This document shows positions 43,166 to 51,160 of a stretch of DNA of 64,000 nucleotides, in pieces (position 1 is the first letter of the stretch; every line of letters begins with the position of its first letter). The DNA lies in NCBI GenBank assembly GCA_963665735.1, contig OY762444.1, forward strand, positions 2,914,001 through 2,978,000, written 5' to 3'. The notes under the pieces were generated by a model. That model had not been told where the DNA came from. It saw only the letters and a list, made by a program, of their open reading frames with translations, and searched no databases. The position numbers were made by a program, and so were the translations under genes. Source of the DNA: CATOSK01 sp963665735 (lineage in GTDB: Bacteria; Chloroflexota; Dehalococcoidia; Lucifugimonadales; UBA3495).

Positions 43166-43534
43166 ATGACAACCCAACGGCAGGACTTGGAAGAGAGCAT
43201 CCGCGAGTTGCAACTTGCCATCGTCCGCATCGAAACCATCATCCCCACCCTCGCCACCAAGGAAGACCAGGAACGCCTCCGCGCCGAACTGGAACGCTTT
43301 CGCGGTGAACTGGAAACCCTCCGCGCCCGTCTCGACCAATTCTCCACCAAGGAAGACGTGGAACGCCTCCGCGCCGACCTTACCGCCCGCCTGGAACGCA
43401 TTGAAGCCATCATCCCAACCCTGGCCACCAAGGAAGACCTGGAACGCCAGAAATTTACCCTCCTGACTGCCTTCGCCGGTATGCTTACCATCGCCGTCAC
43501 CGCCATGGCCATCCTTTACCGCGTCCTCGGCTAA
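43166..43534 (+). CDS. Coiled-coil protein with C-terminal membrane helix, paralogue 2
   Basis: 122 aa from ATG 43166 (GAGGAATTGCGCC upstream). MTTQRQDLEESIRELQLAIV opens it, and TIIPTLATKEDQERLRAELE, LDQFSTKEDVERLRADLTAR and AIIPTLATKEDLERQKF form three related units of the coil. The membrane helix is LLTAFAGMLTIAVTAMAILY, then RVLG. It is more divergent than paralogues 1 and 3 but keeps the MTTQ start, the TKED unit shared with them, and the VLG end. Function unknown. Confidence 0.8.
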   Translation: MTTQRQDLEESIRELQLAIVRIETIIPTLATKEDQERLRAELERFRGELETLRARLDQFSTKEDVERLRADLTARLERIEAIIPTLATKEDLERQKFTLLTAFAGMLTIAVTAMAILYRVLG

Positions 43535-43555
43535 ACCATCCCCCTGCCAGCGTTG

Positions 43556-43583
43556 GTAGGGGCGCACGGCCGTGCGCCCCTAC
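43556..43583. repeat. Palindromic GGGGCGCAC repeat, copy 2
   Basis: GTAGGGGCGCACGGCCGTGC then GCCCCTAC: a perfect palindrome. Compare 10311-10338 and 48633-48660. Confidence 0.75.
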
Positions 43584-43628
43584 GTCCGGGAACCGAATTC
43601 CCCACCAACCACCAACAACCCCCCAAGT

Positions 43629-43670
43629 CCCTGCCCCCTACCAGGGGGAAGGTTAGGAAGGGGGTCAACC
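43629..43670. repeat. Dispersed CCCTGCCCCCTACCAGGGGG repeat, copy a
   Basis: The hairpin plus tail AAGGTTAGGAAGGGGGT recurs at 44166-44202 and 47657-47694; the reverse orientation (ACCCCCTCCCTAACC...) occurs at 48559 and 59446. Confidence 0.75.
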
Positions 43671-43671
43671 A

Positions 43672-43849
43672 ACCCCCCCTTGCCCCGCCAACCACCCCTG
43701 CGTTATCCTTGCCCCCAAATCATCCCCAACAATTCACCCAAAGGACACGCCAGCCATGACCACCCAGCAGCAGGAACACGAACAGCGCATTCGCCGACTC
43801 GAAACCGCCATTGCCCGCATTGACGCTACCCTGCTCACCATCTCCTCCA
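43672..43849 (+). repeat. Direct repeat A2 (promoter plus 5' coding region)
   Basis: Second copy of 42523-42700, offset 1149 bp, leading into the third coiled-coil gene. Confidence 0.85.
43680..43709 (+). promoter_or_regulatory. Family promoter P3 (TTGCCC-18-TATCCT)
   Basis: TTGCCC at 43680-43685 and TATCCT at 43704-43709, inside direct repeat A2. Confidence 0.55.
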
Positions 43850-44154
43850 AGGAGGACGTAGAACGCTCCCGAGGCGAAGCCAGGGCCGACAATGAAGCCC
43901 TCCGCGCCGACCAGGAACGCCTCCGCGCCGAACTCTTGACCAGCTTGGAAGCCCTCCGAGCCGACCTGACCACCGAACTTGAACGCATTCGCGGCGAGGC
44001 CAAGGCCGACAACGAATCCCTCCGCACCGAAATTGAACGCCTCCGCGCTGAAATGTACCGCATGGAATCCCGCTTAATCCGCTGGGTCGTAGCCTCCGCC
44101 GTCGCCTCCGTAGCCGCCATTGCCGCTTTCATCAGTATTGGCCAATTCTTCTAA
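43756..44154 (+). CDS. Coiled-coil protein with C-terminal membrane helix, paralogue 3
   Basis: 132 aa from ATG 43756. The first 30 residues are nearly identical to paralogue 1 (MTTQQQEHEQRIRRLETAIA). The coil then differs in repeat arrangement (RSRGEARADNEALRADQERL, ERIRGEAKADNESLRTEIER). MYRMESRLIRWVVASAVASV begins the terminal membrane helix, which ends AFISIGQFF instead of the ...VLG ending of the others. Duplication followed by repeat reshuffling explains the pattern. Function unknown. Confidence 0.82.
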   Translation: MTTQQQEHEQRIRRLETAIARIDATLLTISSKEDVERSRGEARADNEALRADQERLRAELLTSLEALRADLTTELERIRGEAKADNESLRTEIERLRAEMYRMESRLIRWVVASAVASVAAIAAFISIGQFF

Positions 44155-44165
44155 CCCCCACCAAC

Positions 44166-44202
44166 CCCCTGCCCCCTGCCAGGGGGAAGGTTAGGAAGGG
44201 GG
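44166..44202. repeat. Dispersed CCCTGCCCCCT repeat, copy b
   Basis: CCCTGCCCCCTGCCAGGGGG with the AAGGTTAGGAAGGGGGT tail, 11 bp after the paralogue 3 stop. Confidence 0.7.
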
Positions 44203-44204
44203 TT

Positions 44205-44312
44205 AACCACCACCAACCGCCACCACCAACCACCACCAACCGCCACCGCCACCAACCAACCGCCAACCATCACCGCCCGCCAACCACCACCACCAACCGC
44301 CAACCGCCGCCA
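44205..44312. repeat. Low-complexity CCACCAACCG tract
   Basis: About 105 bp of irregular CCACCAACC/GCCAACC units with almost no T or G. There are no equal spacers, so it is not a CRISPR array. It forms the first part of a 530-bp gap without a gene (44155-44684) that otherwise holds the promoter and structured leader of the surface protein. Confidence 0.7.
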
Positions 44313-44383
44313 AACCCTGGCTTGTTCTTGAACTTTTCTTTGATGTTTTTCTAAATTGGGGCTAAAAATACTGCCGTTTTTCC

Positions 44384-44413
44384 TTGACACTTGCTGGCCG
44401 GCGTTGCTAGATT
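44384..44413 (+). promoter_or_regulatory. Promoter of the S-layer-like gene
   Basis: TTGACA (44384-44389), 18-bp spacer, TAGATT (44408-44413), in the only AT-rich patch of the gap. The leader to the ATG at 44685 is about 265 nt and contains hairpins CCAGGCCCACGCCTGG (44525-44540) and CCGGCGCCGG (44546-44555). Confidence 0.6.
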
Positions 44414-44622
44414 GCTGGCGGTTGCTTTTCCCGGGGGGCTTTCCCTACCTGCTGCGGTAACACTTGCGTAACTCTGCCAGCGTTACCTTGCCTTTACGCC
44501 CCCGCCGGCCAGCGCCCCTGGCCCCCAGGCCCACGCCTGGCCGCCCCGGCGCCGGCCCCTTCCCTGGCAGGCATCTTTTGGGCGTCGTTGCGCCCACCAT
44601 CCCACTTTTGCAAGGAGCGCCC

Positions 44623-44631
44623 ATGAAATAA
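44623..44631 (+). promoter_or_regulatory. Two-codon leader minigene ATG-AAA-TAA
   Basis: AAGGAG (44612-44617) is spaced 5 nt from ATG AAA TAA, an ideal initiation site followed at once by a stop, 53 nt before the main start codon. This could load or stall ribosomes ahead of the surface-protein gene. Regulatory function is inference. Confidence 0.45.
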
Positions 44632-44684
44632 CCGGCAAACCCCTGGCAAACCCCTCCCCAAATTCGGAAAGGAGATTCCGGTAA

Positions 44685-47579
44685 ATGGATAGAAAATTCG
44701 CGATTCCCGCCGGCATCGCCGCCCTGGCCGTCCTGGCCATTGCCGGCCTGCTGGCTATCTTCACCCTCTCCGCCAACCCCGCCCACGCGGCGGTCTCCGA
44801 CTACAAGGTGGAGTATCCGCCTGCCAACTCAAAAGGCCAGGTTAAGGTTTCGTTCGTTACCGATTCCAACACAACCGATGCTACTCCGATAGTCATCACC
44901 CTGGCTGAGGACACCGTTATCGGAGCAAATGTGGCCGATGCCCACGTCACGGTGGCCGATACCAATGAAACTTCAACCGCTGAGAAAAGCGGCACCGCCA
45001 CCATTGATGCTACGGCCCGGAAGGTTACCGTGTCCTACACTATGGCAAGCCTCCCGGCAGACACAAAAACCACGGTGACGGTAGCCATCGGCACCGCTAG
45101 CCCCACAAGTGACCAGGAAACCCAGGTCACGTCCCTCGCCGGCAATATGCCCTTTGCCATCATGGTCAAAGTGGGTACTGACGCTGAAATGACGGTCAGG
45201 GGCAAAGTCGGGCTCGGCACGGTTTGGGACACCGTTCCCAACAAGCCGGCCAAGACCGACAAGATTCAGCTCCATATCCCCGTGGGTAGTCAGGCTGAGC
45301 GAGTGGCTAGTAACGCTTTGGGAGACGGTAGCTGGATTCACGTGGTCCTGCACGAAGACTTCGATGTCCCAAGCACCATCTCGCCCAATCTCATTGAGAT
45401 CCAGGCCCGTAATGTCGCAGATGACAACCTATCCTCCGAATTGCTGGATTTCAAAAATCCCAGCGCCGTAATCGTTGACGACAGCGACATCTATGATGCC
45501 GGCAACAAGGACGACATCATCAGCTTGCGAATCGCCGACTACGACGGGAACCCCGAAGATAACACTAGGACTGGCGTAGGTGAGGTCTCTGGCACCGACT
45601 TGGTCGTGGTCGTAATCTCCAAGGCCGCTGGCATTACTGCTCCGACCGAAGGCGGCAAGACCTATAAAATCGCCTACTCCGTGGACCCGGATACCGACGT
45701 GGACAAGACTGACTCCGCTAACAACGCAGACGACGGGCTGCGGAGCAAGATTGACCTCTACCTCCCCCTCTTGGTAACCTTGGACAAGAACAAGGTAGCC
45801 CGGGGAGAAACGGTACAGGCCACCGCCAAGGGGTTTGAGACCGGCACGGTGGACTTCTGGCGGGACGCCGACGCCAACGGCGTAGTTGACGACGGTGAGG
45901 CGCGGCTTTGCTCGGCTCAACTCAGCGGCAACGTCGGTTCTTGCTCCTTCACCGTGGACTACCCGGACTTCCAGCCCGGGATGGGCGATTACATGATGGC
46001 GACTCGGAACCTCATCAACGCTAAAGCCGTCAACGTGACCGCGGACATCCAGAACTACGACGGCACGTTGGAAGAGGACGACGTCATCCTGCTCAAGCAG
46101 TCCATCACGGCTAGCCCCAGCACTGCCAACCCTGGCTCAACCATTACTGTCCAGTTGCAGGACTTCCCTACCAGTGCGGGCACAGCTCTTGGGTGGGTGC
46201 AACTGGACGCGGAAGATGTTACAGCTTCGGGGTTTACTTTGGCCAAAGGCCAAGGGCGTTTTGAAATCACCATCCCGGACGATACGCCCACCGGCACCCG
46301 GAAACTGGAAGTGCAGATTGGCTCTGGCGACACCAAGGCCAAGGCTGACGTCGAAATCGAAATCGGCGGCGCAATGCTTTCCACCACCACGGGGATGATG
46401 GTTGTTCCCAAGCAGGAAGTGTTGTTGACCGGCTCCGGCTATACCAAGAGCAGCTACATCAAGTCCATCAAGCTGGGCGCTGACGACGTATTCCCTTCGG
46501 GCAAAACGGCCTTTCACTCTGGCGGCACCAACGCTCAGACCAGAGCAAATTCCCATATCCAGACCGATGCCAGTGGCAACTGGAACGCCACGGTGGAGAT
46601 ACCGCTGACCACTGGCACAGCCAACGCTAAGGGCAGCGTCCGCTCTCTGCGGGCTACCGACCAAAATGACCGGGCCGGCGTGGTCTCCCTTACCTTCCAG
46701 GACCGGACAGTGGATATGTCGCCGATGGAAGGACACCCCGGCACCACCATCACCCTGACCGGCTCCGGCTACCCCGGTGACGACAAGGTGGACGTGGACA
46801 TCTTCTACAACAAAGTAGATATCGAAACTGTGGAGCCGGACTCCCTGGGCAATTGGACCCACACCTTCAAGGTGCCTAGCGAGAACGAAGACGGTAGCGC
46901 CATAGGCGTTCCTTCGGACAACGTGGTGAAGGTACAGTTCACTACGAAAGAGACAGTGCTGACCGACCGCACCACGGTGATAGACTCCTTCGCGCACCGG
47001 GTACCCCCGGCCAGCATCACCCTGGAACCGGCCGCGGCCGTTGAGGGCAGCATGGTCAAGGTGACCGGCGGCGGGTTCACCCGGTACGCCCCGGTGAACC
47101 ACGTCAAGGTTGGCAACGTGTACGGCACCATCAGGCCGTCCACGGCGTCCACCGACCGCAACGGCGCGGTTGAGTTCGAGTTCATGGTTCCCGGCCGTGA
47201 CCCCGGAGTTGAGACCGTCACCGTCAAGATAGGCGCAGACCCGCAAGGAGTCGGCGGCATCGAAGTCGGCGCGGCCCTGGAGATTCTTGACCCCAGCGGC
47301 GTAGTCGGCGCGGTAACTATGCCGGTAGCCGAGGCCCTCAAGCCTCTGTTGGATGCCGGTATGCTGGACCGCATCTTCTACTTCAACAACGACACCAAGA
47401 CCTGGACCTGGTACTTCACCAACCCGGACTTGGCCTCCACCAACAACCTGGAGGAAATCGTATCCGGCGCGCCGGTGTGGATAATGGTAACCGAGTCCAC
47501 CACCGTCATGCTGAACAACCGCTCGGTCAGCCTGACCTGCGTGGGAGAAGACTGCTGGAACCTCATTAACTTCCCGTAG
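44685..47579 (+). CDS. Large secreted S-layer-like / IPT-type beta-sandwich protein
   Basis: 964 aa from ATG 44685 (AAAGGAG upstream). Signal peptide MDRKFAIPAGIAALAVLAIA to ANPAHAA (cleavage near 36). The mature protein is Thr/Val/Asp-rich, made of repeated beta-sandwich modules, e.g. QSITASPSTANPGSTITVQL, MEGHPGTTITLTGSGYPGDD and PAAAVEGSMVKVTGGGFTRY, which read like IPT/TIG or S-layer Ig-like units. The C-terminal module (FYFNNDTKTWTWYFTNPDLA to CVGEDCWNLINFP) resembles a terminal domain I recall from other Dehalococcoidia secreted proteins. It has few cysteines, in close pairs. Probably a surface-layer or fibre component followed by the collagen-like gene. Confidence 0.82.
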   Translation: MDRKFAIPAGIAALAVLAIAGLLAIFTLSANPAHAAVSDYKVEYPPANSKGQVKVSFVTDSNTTDATPIVITLAEDTVIGANVADAHVTVADTNETSTAEKSGTATIDATARKVTVSYTMASLPADTKTTVTVAIGTASPTSDQETQVTSLAGNMPFAIMVKVGTDAEMTVRGKVGLGTVWDTVPNKPAKTDKIQLHIPVGSQAERVASNALGDGSWIHVVLHEDFDVPSTISPNLIEIQARNVADDNLSSELLDFKNPSAVIVDDSDIYDAGNKDDIISLRIADYDGNPEDNTRTGVGEVSGTDLVVVVISKAAGITAPTEGGKTYKIAYSVDPDTDVDKTDSANNADDGLRSKIDLYLPLLVTLDKNKVARGETVQATAKGFETGTVDFWRDADANGVVDDGEARLCSAQLSGNVGSCSFTVDYPDFQPGMGDYMMATRNLINAKAVNVTADIQNYDGTLEEDDVILLKQSITASPSTANPGSTITVQLQDFPTSAGTALGWVQLDAEDVTASGFTLAKGQGRFEITIPDDTPTGTRKLEVQIGSGDTKAKADVEIEIGGAMLSTTTGMMVVPKQEVLLTGSGYTKSSYIKSIKLGADDVFPSGKTAFHSGGTNAQTRANSHIQTDASGNWNATVEIPLTTGTANAKGSVRSLRATDQNDRAGVVSLTFQDRTVDMSPMEGHPGTTITLTGSGYPGDDKVDVDIFYNKVDIETVEPDSLGNWTHTFKVPSENEDGSAIGVPSDNVVKVQFTTKETVLTDRTTVIDSFAHRVPPASITLEPAAAVEGSMVKVTGGGFTRYAPVNHVKVGNVYGTIRPSTASTDRNGAVEFEFMVPGRDPGVETVTVKIGADPQGVGGIEVGAALEILDPSGVVGAVTMPVAEALKPLLDAGMLDRIFYFNNDTKTWTWYFTNPDLASTNNLEEIVSGAPVWIMVTESTTVMLNNRSVSLTCVGEDCWNLINFP

Positions 47580-47599
47580 TCCCAACCCAAGGGCCAAAA

Positions 47600-47628
47600 C
47601 CCCCTCTCCCCGTAAAAAGGGAGAGGGG
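47600..47628 (+). terminator. Hairpin behind the S-layer-like gene
   Basis: CCCCTCTCCCCGTAAAAAGG then GAGAGGGG, 20 bp after the stop, with an A-rich rather than T-rich flank. Possibly a processing or partial-termination hairpin. Confidence 0.6.
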
Positions 47629-47656
47629 AAAAGACCAAGGAAGGGGCATCAATAGT

Positions 47657-47694
47657 CCCTGCCCCCTACCAGGGGGAAGGTTAGGAAGGGGGTC
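47657..47694. repeat. Dispersed CCCTGCCCCCT repeat, copy c
   Basis: Same hairpin and AAGGTTAGGAAGGGGGT tail as copies a and b. Confidence 0.75.
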
Positions 47695-47802
47695 AAACCC
47701 CGCAAATGCCCCACAATGCAACGGAATGTCACACTTAACAAAAAGTGCGGCAGCCCCAGGGGGGACAACCCCCAAGGTAAACCAACCTCACAGGAGGCAT
47801 AA

Positions 47803-48495
47803 ATGCTCAAACTTAGAGTCTTGGCCCTGGTGACGGCGCTGGCGGTGCTGCTGGCAGTGCCGGCCGTGGCCAGCGCCCAGAGCCAGCCGCCCCACATAGT
47901 AAAGGGGATGGCGATGGTCAACGGCGTGAACGCGCCGCAAGGCACGTCGGTCACGGCAATGGTGGGCGACGAAACCCGGGGCATGGCGATGGTCATGGCC
48001 GGCGGCTCGTACACCGTGCAAGTGCAGGGTCAACAGGGCGACGAAATCAGTTTCATGGTAGGCAACCTGATGGCGATGGAAAAGCTGGACTGGGAGTTTG
48101 GCGGCGGGTCGGTACTGGACCTGTCGGCCAGCGCCCTGGCCGAGCCGGACGACCCGCCGCCCGGGCCGCAAGGCCCCCAGGGACGCATGGGCGCGCCTGG
48201 GCCGGAAGGCCCGCAAGGTCCGGCGGGCGAACGGGGCCCGGCGGGGCCGGCCGGCGCTGACGGGGCTGACGGCTCCAACGGCGCTGACGGTTCCAACGGG
48301 GCTGCCGGCGCCCAGGGAGCCCCGGGCGAGGCAGGCCCGGCTGGGGCCACCGGCCCGCAAGGCCCGGCCGGCCCGGCGGGAGCCGCCGGACAGGACGCCA
48401 GCGGGGCGCTGGGCATCATCGCCCTAATCGTGTCCATAGTAGCCCTGATAGCGGTAGGCGGCGTTTACTTCGCCGGCCGCATGAGCGCCAGCTAG
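47803..48495 (+). CDS. Collagen-like membrane protein
   Basis: 230 aa from ATG 47803 (AGGAGGCATAA upstream). Signal peptide MLKLRVLALVTALAVLLAVP to ASAQ; N-terminal globular domain with two similar halves (GMAMVNGVNAPQGTSVTAMV, GMAMVMAGGSYTVQVQGQQG). From about 122 to 200 there are uninterrupted Gly-x-y triplets (GPQGPQGRMGAPGPEGPQGP, GADGADGSNGADGSNGAAGA), able to form a triple helix. A C-terminal membrane helix (LGIIALIVSIVALIAVGGVY) ends FAGRMSAS. The triplets lack a Cys knot. It would stand as a trimeric stalk on the cell surface, next to the S-layer-like and metzincin genes. Confidence 0.92.
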   Translation: MLKLRVLALVTALAVLLAVPAVASAQSQPPHIVKGMAMVNGVNAPQGTSVTAMVGDETRGMAMVMAGGSYTVQVQGQQGDEISFMVGNLMAMEKLDWEFGGGSVLDLSASALAEPDDPPPGPQGPQGRMGAPGPEGPQGPAGERGPAGPAGADGADGSNGADGSNGAAGAQGAPGEAGPAGATGPQGPAGPAGAAGQDASGALGIIALIVSIVALIAVGGVYFAGRMSAS

Positions 48496-48558
48496 GGATT
48501 GCCGGCGGGCAAGCAAGCCAACCAACGGCAAGGTTAACCAACGGCGGAGGGGGTTGCG

Positions 48559-48603
48559 ACCCCCTCCCTAACCCTCCCCCTGACAGGGGGAGGGGATTTT
48601 TTT
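48559..48603 (+). terminator. Terminator of the collagen-like gene (dispersed hairpin family)
   Basis: ACCCCCTCCCTAACCCTCCC then CCTGACAGGGGGAGGGGA and TTTTTTTG. A strong stem with a T-run, 64 bp past the stop. Confidence 0.85.
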
Positions 48604-48632
48604 GTGACGCAACGGCGTTGCGGGGGAACGAC

Positions 48633-48660
48633 GCAGGGGCGCACCGCCGTGCGCCCCTAC
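48633..48660. repeat. Palindromic GGGGCGCAC repeat, copy 3
   Basis: GCAGGGGCGCACCGCCGTGC then GCCCCTAC; compare 10311-10338 and 43556-43583. Confidence 0.75.
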
Positions 48661-48695
48661 CAACGTCAATAACCAGGGTGGTTGTTGGGGGAAGG

Positions 48696-49385
48696 TCAAC
48701 CAAGAACGTAAATCAGCACGGTAGCGCCGATGCCGACGATGGTAGCCGTAGCCGCAGCGGAGGCGATGGCGGAGCCAATCATCCACCGGATGAGGCGGGC
48801 CTCCATCCGGTACATCTCAGCGCGGAGGTTCTTATTGTCAGCCTTGGCCTCCCCGTGATAACGCTCAATCAAGGCCAGGAGGTTTGCAATGTCGGCCTTG
48901 GCTTCGGCGCGGGCAGCCTGATTGTCAGCCCTGGCTTCCCCGCGATAGGTTTCCATGAGACTGCGAAGGCTTTCATTGTCGGCCCTGGCCTCCCCGTGAT
49001 AACGCTCAATGAGAGTGCGGAGGCTTTCATTGTCGGCCTTGGCCTCGCCGCGGTAAGTCTCCATGAGAGTGCGGAGGCTTTCATTGTCGGCCTTGGCCTC
49101 GCCGTGATAACGCTCAATCAAGGCATGGACGTTTGCGATGTCTGCCTTGGCTTCGGCGCGGTAAGTCTCCATGAGAGTGCGAAGGCTTTCATTTTCGGCC
49201 CTGGCCTCGCCGTGATAACGCTCAATCAAGGCTAGGACATTTGCGATGTCGGCCTTGGCTTCGGCGCGATAGCGTTCCGAGTCTTCCCTGGTGGTCAGGG
49301 TGGGAATCAAGGCTTGAATCGTGGCGTTGGCAACCTGCAACTCGCGAATCTGGTCTTCCACGGAGCCGGTCTGCTGGGTAGTCAT
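48696..49385 (-). CDS. Long coiled-coil protein with 18-residue repeats and C-terminal membrane helix, paralogue 4
   Basis: About 229 aa from ATG 49385 (MTTQQTGSVEDQIRELQVAN). The middle is a tandem array of 18-residue units (ESLRTLMETYRGEAKADN, ESLRTLIERYHGEARADN, ESLRSLMETYRGEARADN and relatives with KADIANVLALIERYHGE), visible as 54-bp repeats in the DNA. Eighteen residues fit an 11+7 coiled-coil period. It ends with the family module LRAEMYRMEARLIRWMIGSA and a membrane helix closing in VLIYVLG, as in paralogue 1. It runs opposite to the other three but has the same promoter type. Confidence 0.85.
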   Translation of the reverse strand: MTTQQTGSVEDQIRELQVANATIQALIPTLTTREDSERYRAEAKADIANVLALIERYHGEARAENESLRTLMETYRAEAKADIANVHALIERYHGEAKADNESLRTLMETYRGEAKADNESLRTLIERYHGEARADNESLRSLMETYRGEARADNQAARAEAKADIANLLALIERYHGEAKADNKNLRAEMYRMEARLIRWMIGSAIASAAATATIVGIGATVLIYVLG

Positions 49386-49425
49386 GTCATACGTCCTTCG
49401 GGGGAGTCGTAAGGTTGTTGGGGGA

Positions 49426-49455
49426 AGGATAACCCAGGGGCGGCGAGGGTGGCAA
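49426..49455 (-). promoter_or_regulatory. Family promoter P4 (TTGCCA-18-TATCCT)
   Basis: On the minus strand TTGCCA (49455-49450) and TATCCT (49431-49426), with the C-rich context CCCTTGCC...GGTTATCCTTCCCCCAAC also found in P1 and P3. Confidence 0.55.
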
Positions 49456-49524
49456 GGGTATAAACGCCGCGCCGTCAATTATGGTATGCTCAATACTCGC
49501 AGATAATCATATTTGTGAGGCAGC

Positions 49525-50910
49525 GTGCAAGACCCGCCCATCGCCTGGCAAAAGCCCGACCGAACCCCCCGATACCTGCTGGCCGTGCTGGTGCTGGTAA
49601 TCCTCGGCGGCGTGGGCCTGGGGTTCCTGGGCCTGTGGGAACTGCGGACGGAACAGGCGGCGCGGGCCACCGCCGAAACCCGGGCGCTGGCCGAGGAGCA
49701 GGCCAAGCTGGCGGCCCTGGACGTGGTGGAGCAGGAAATGGCCGCCCGGATGGAGGTCCAGCACACCGCCGAGCGGGAGAAGTCCGCCCGCATCGCCGCC
49801 GAACAGGACTCGATGCGGCAGCAGCAAGCCCGCGTTTCAGCGGAGCAGGACGCCGTGGAGCAGGTGCGTCTGCGGCTGGCCGCCGAGGAACAGGCCGAGG
49901 CGGAGATAGCCCGGCGGGTGGCGGCGGAAACGGCCCAGGCCGCCGCCGAAGCGCAGTTGGAGATTCAACGCGACCCCCACACCCACGCCGTTGACCAGGT
50001 GGAGGCGGATACGGCCCGCCGCGTCCCCGTCCTCCAGGGAGAGATGTCCCAGGAGCAAGTCCGGGCGGAAAAGGAACGGGTGCTGGAAATGGCCCGCACG
50101 CATCCGATGATTCGGGCCGTCGTCAGCGGGGAGTTGACCTTTTACTTTGAGCCGCTGCCGGAGTACGCCGGCAAGGGCGTGTCCGAGGCGGTGGACGAAA
50201 TCGCCCGGAGTTTCACCCAGGGCAACTTCTACGAGGCGGAGGTCCGGCGGGTGGATTCCGCCGCCCAAGCCGACATTACCATCGGTTGGGTCAGGGACTA
50301 CGGCTCGCACACCATCGGGGAGTCCATCTTCCGCAGCCACATCAAGGTGGGGCTGGGGCATACCAACTGCGTGGGGAACTGGATGGCTTTCGACAGCAAC
50401 ACGGTGAAGAAAATCCTGTGGCACGAAATGGGACACGCGATGGGGTACGGCCACAGCAAGCTGCCGGATAACGTGATGTATCCGGTGACGGAGACGCGGT
50501 TCCAGATTGACCAGTTCATTTCGGAAATCATCGCCGTGGGGTGGTACTACGTGACTCCGTTGTGCGCCGACGGGGAGTATCGCTATTCCTTCGAGACCGA
50601 AGGGCGTCAGGACCCGTTTGATATTGCGGTGCTGCCGCCGGGGGTGGACGGCAAGGACTACTCCACGGGTACGGGGAGTTCCTACCCCGGGTGCGGGCGG
50701 GACAAGATGCACCGCTATTCTGACAACTGCAAGGTGGGATTGGTGTCGCGCATCTACCTAGCCAACGCCAGCCCGCATAAAGCCATCCGTCTGACCGGTA
50801 CGATTGTCCGGGTGGACACCCCGCCGTGGCCGAACATGACCTGGGACCCGGCGGCGTTCCAGTACGACGAAAACGAACTACGGGGTTACCAGGAGCTTTT
50901 CGCCAAGTAG
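49525..50910 (+). CDS. Membrane-anchored coiled-coil metzincin (matrixin-like) metalloprotease
   Basis: 461 aa from GTG 49525 (GTGAGG upstream). A single membrane helix (YLLAVLVLVILGGVGLGFLG, residues 17-37) is followed by an Ala/Glu/Arg/Gln-rich coiled coil to about 190. The protease domain then begins (VLEMARTHPMIRAVVSGELT). The zinc site is HEMGHAMGYGH (near 299-309), the metzincin HExxHxxGxxH, and the Met-turn follows as NVMYPVTETRF. The fold class is the one of matrix metalloproteases. Four later cysteines could form disulfides. It should act outside the cell. Proximity to collagen-like and S-layer-like proteins suggests it processes the cell surface; that is inference. Confidence 0.88.
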   Translation: MQDPPIAWQKPDRTPRYLLAVLVLVILGGVGLGFLGLWELRTEQAARATAETRALAEEQAKLAALDVVEQEMAARMEVQHTAEREKSARIAAEQDSMRQQQARVSAEQDAVEQVRLRLAAEEQAEAEIARRVAAETAQAAAEAQLEIQRDPHTHAVDQVEADTARRVPVLQGEMSQEQVRAEKERVLEMARTHPMIRAVVSGELTFYFEPLPEYAGKGVSEAVDEIARSFTQGNFYEAEVRRVDSAAQADITIGWVRDYGSHTIGESIFRSHIKVGLGHTNCVGNWMAFDSNTVKKILWHEMGHAMGYGHSKLPDNVMYPVTETRFQIDQFISEIIAVGWYYVTPLCADGEYRYSFETEGRQDPFDIAVLPPGVDGKDYSTGTGSSYPGCGRDKMHRYSDNCKVGLVSRIYLANASPHKAIRLTGTIVRVDTPPWPNMTWDPAAFQYDENELRGYQELFAK

Positions 50911-51160
50911 GGGCGGCAACCCGCGTTGGCGACACCGGCGGGTTGGGAGCCAATGCCGATTTCGGCCTGTCCTGCGGGACAACTTGCGCTTCCACCCTGA
51001 CCCACGCTAAGAACGGGGTTTTCGTCCACCGGCCGCGGCATTTCAGTCCCTGGCGATTTTCCCATCATTGGGTCAATGGCAACCGTTCCTGGGTCTGGAG
51101 TATGGGAGTTGGGCGTTTGATGCGCTTGACGGTGTATGGCGGCACACCCAAAATTGGGCC

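Noticed and set aside
44205..44312. Possible CRISPR array in the CCACCAACC tract
   Set aside because: Units are irregular and adjoining, without constant repeats or unique spacers, and no cas gene is near.
49515..49994. Plus-strand frame overlapping the start of the metzincin gene
   Set aside because: Arg/Gly/Ala-rich shadow frame; the overlapping frame encodes the membrane helix, coil and zinc site.
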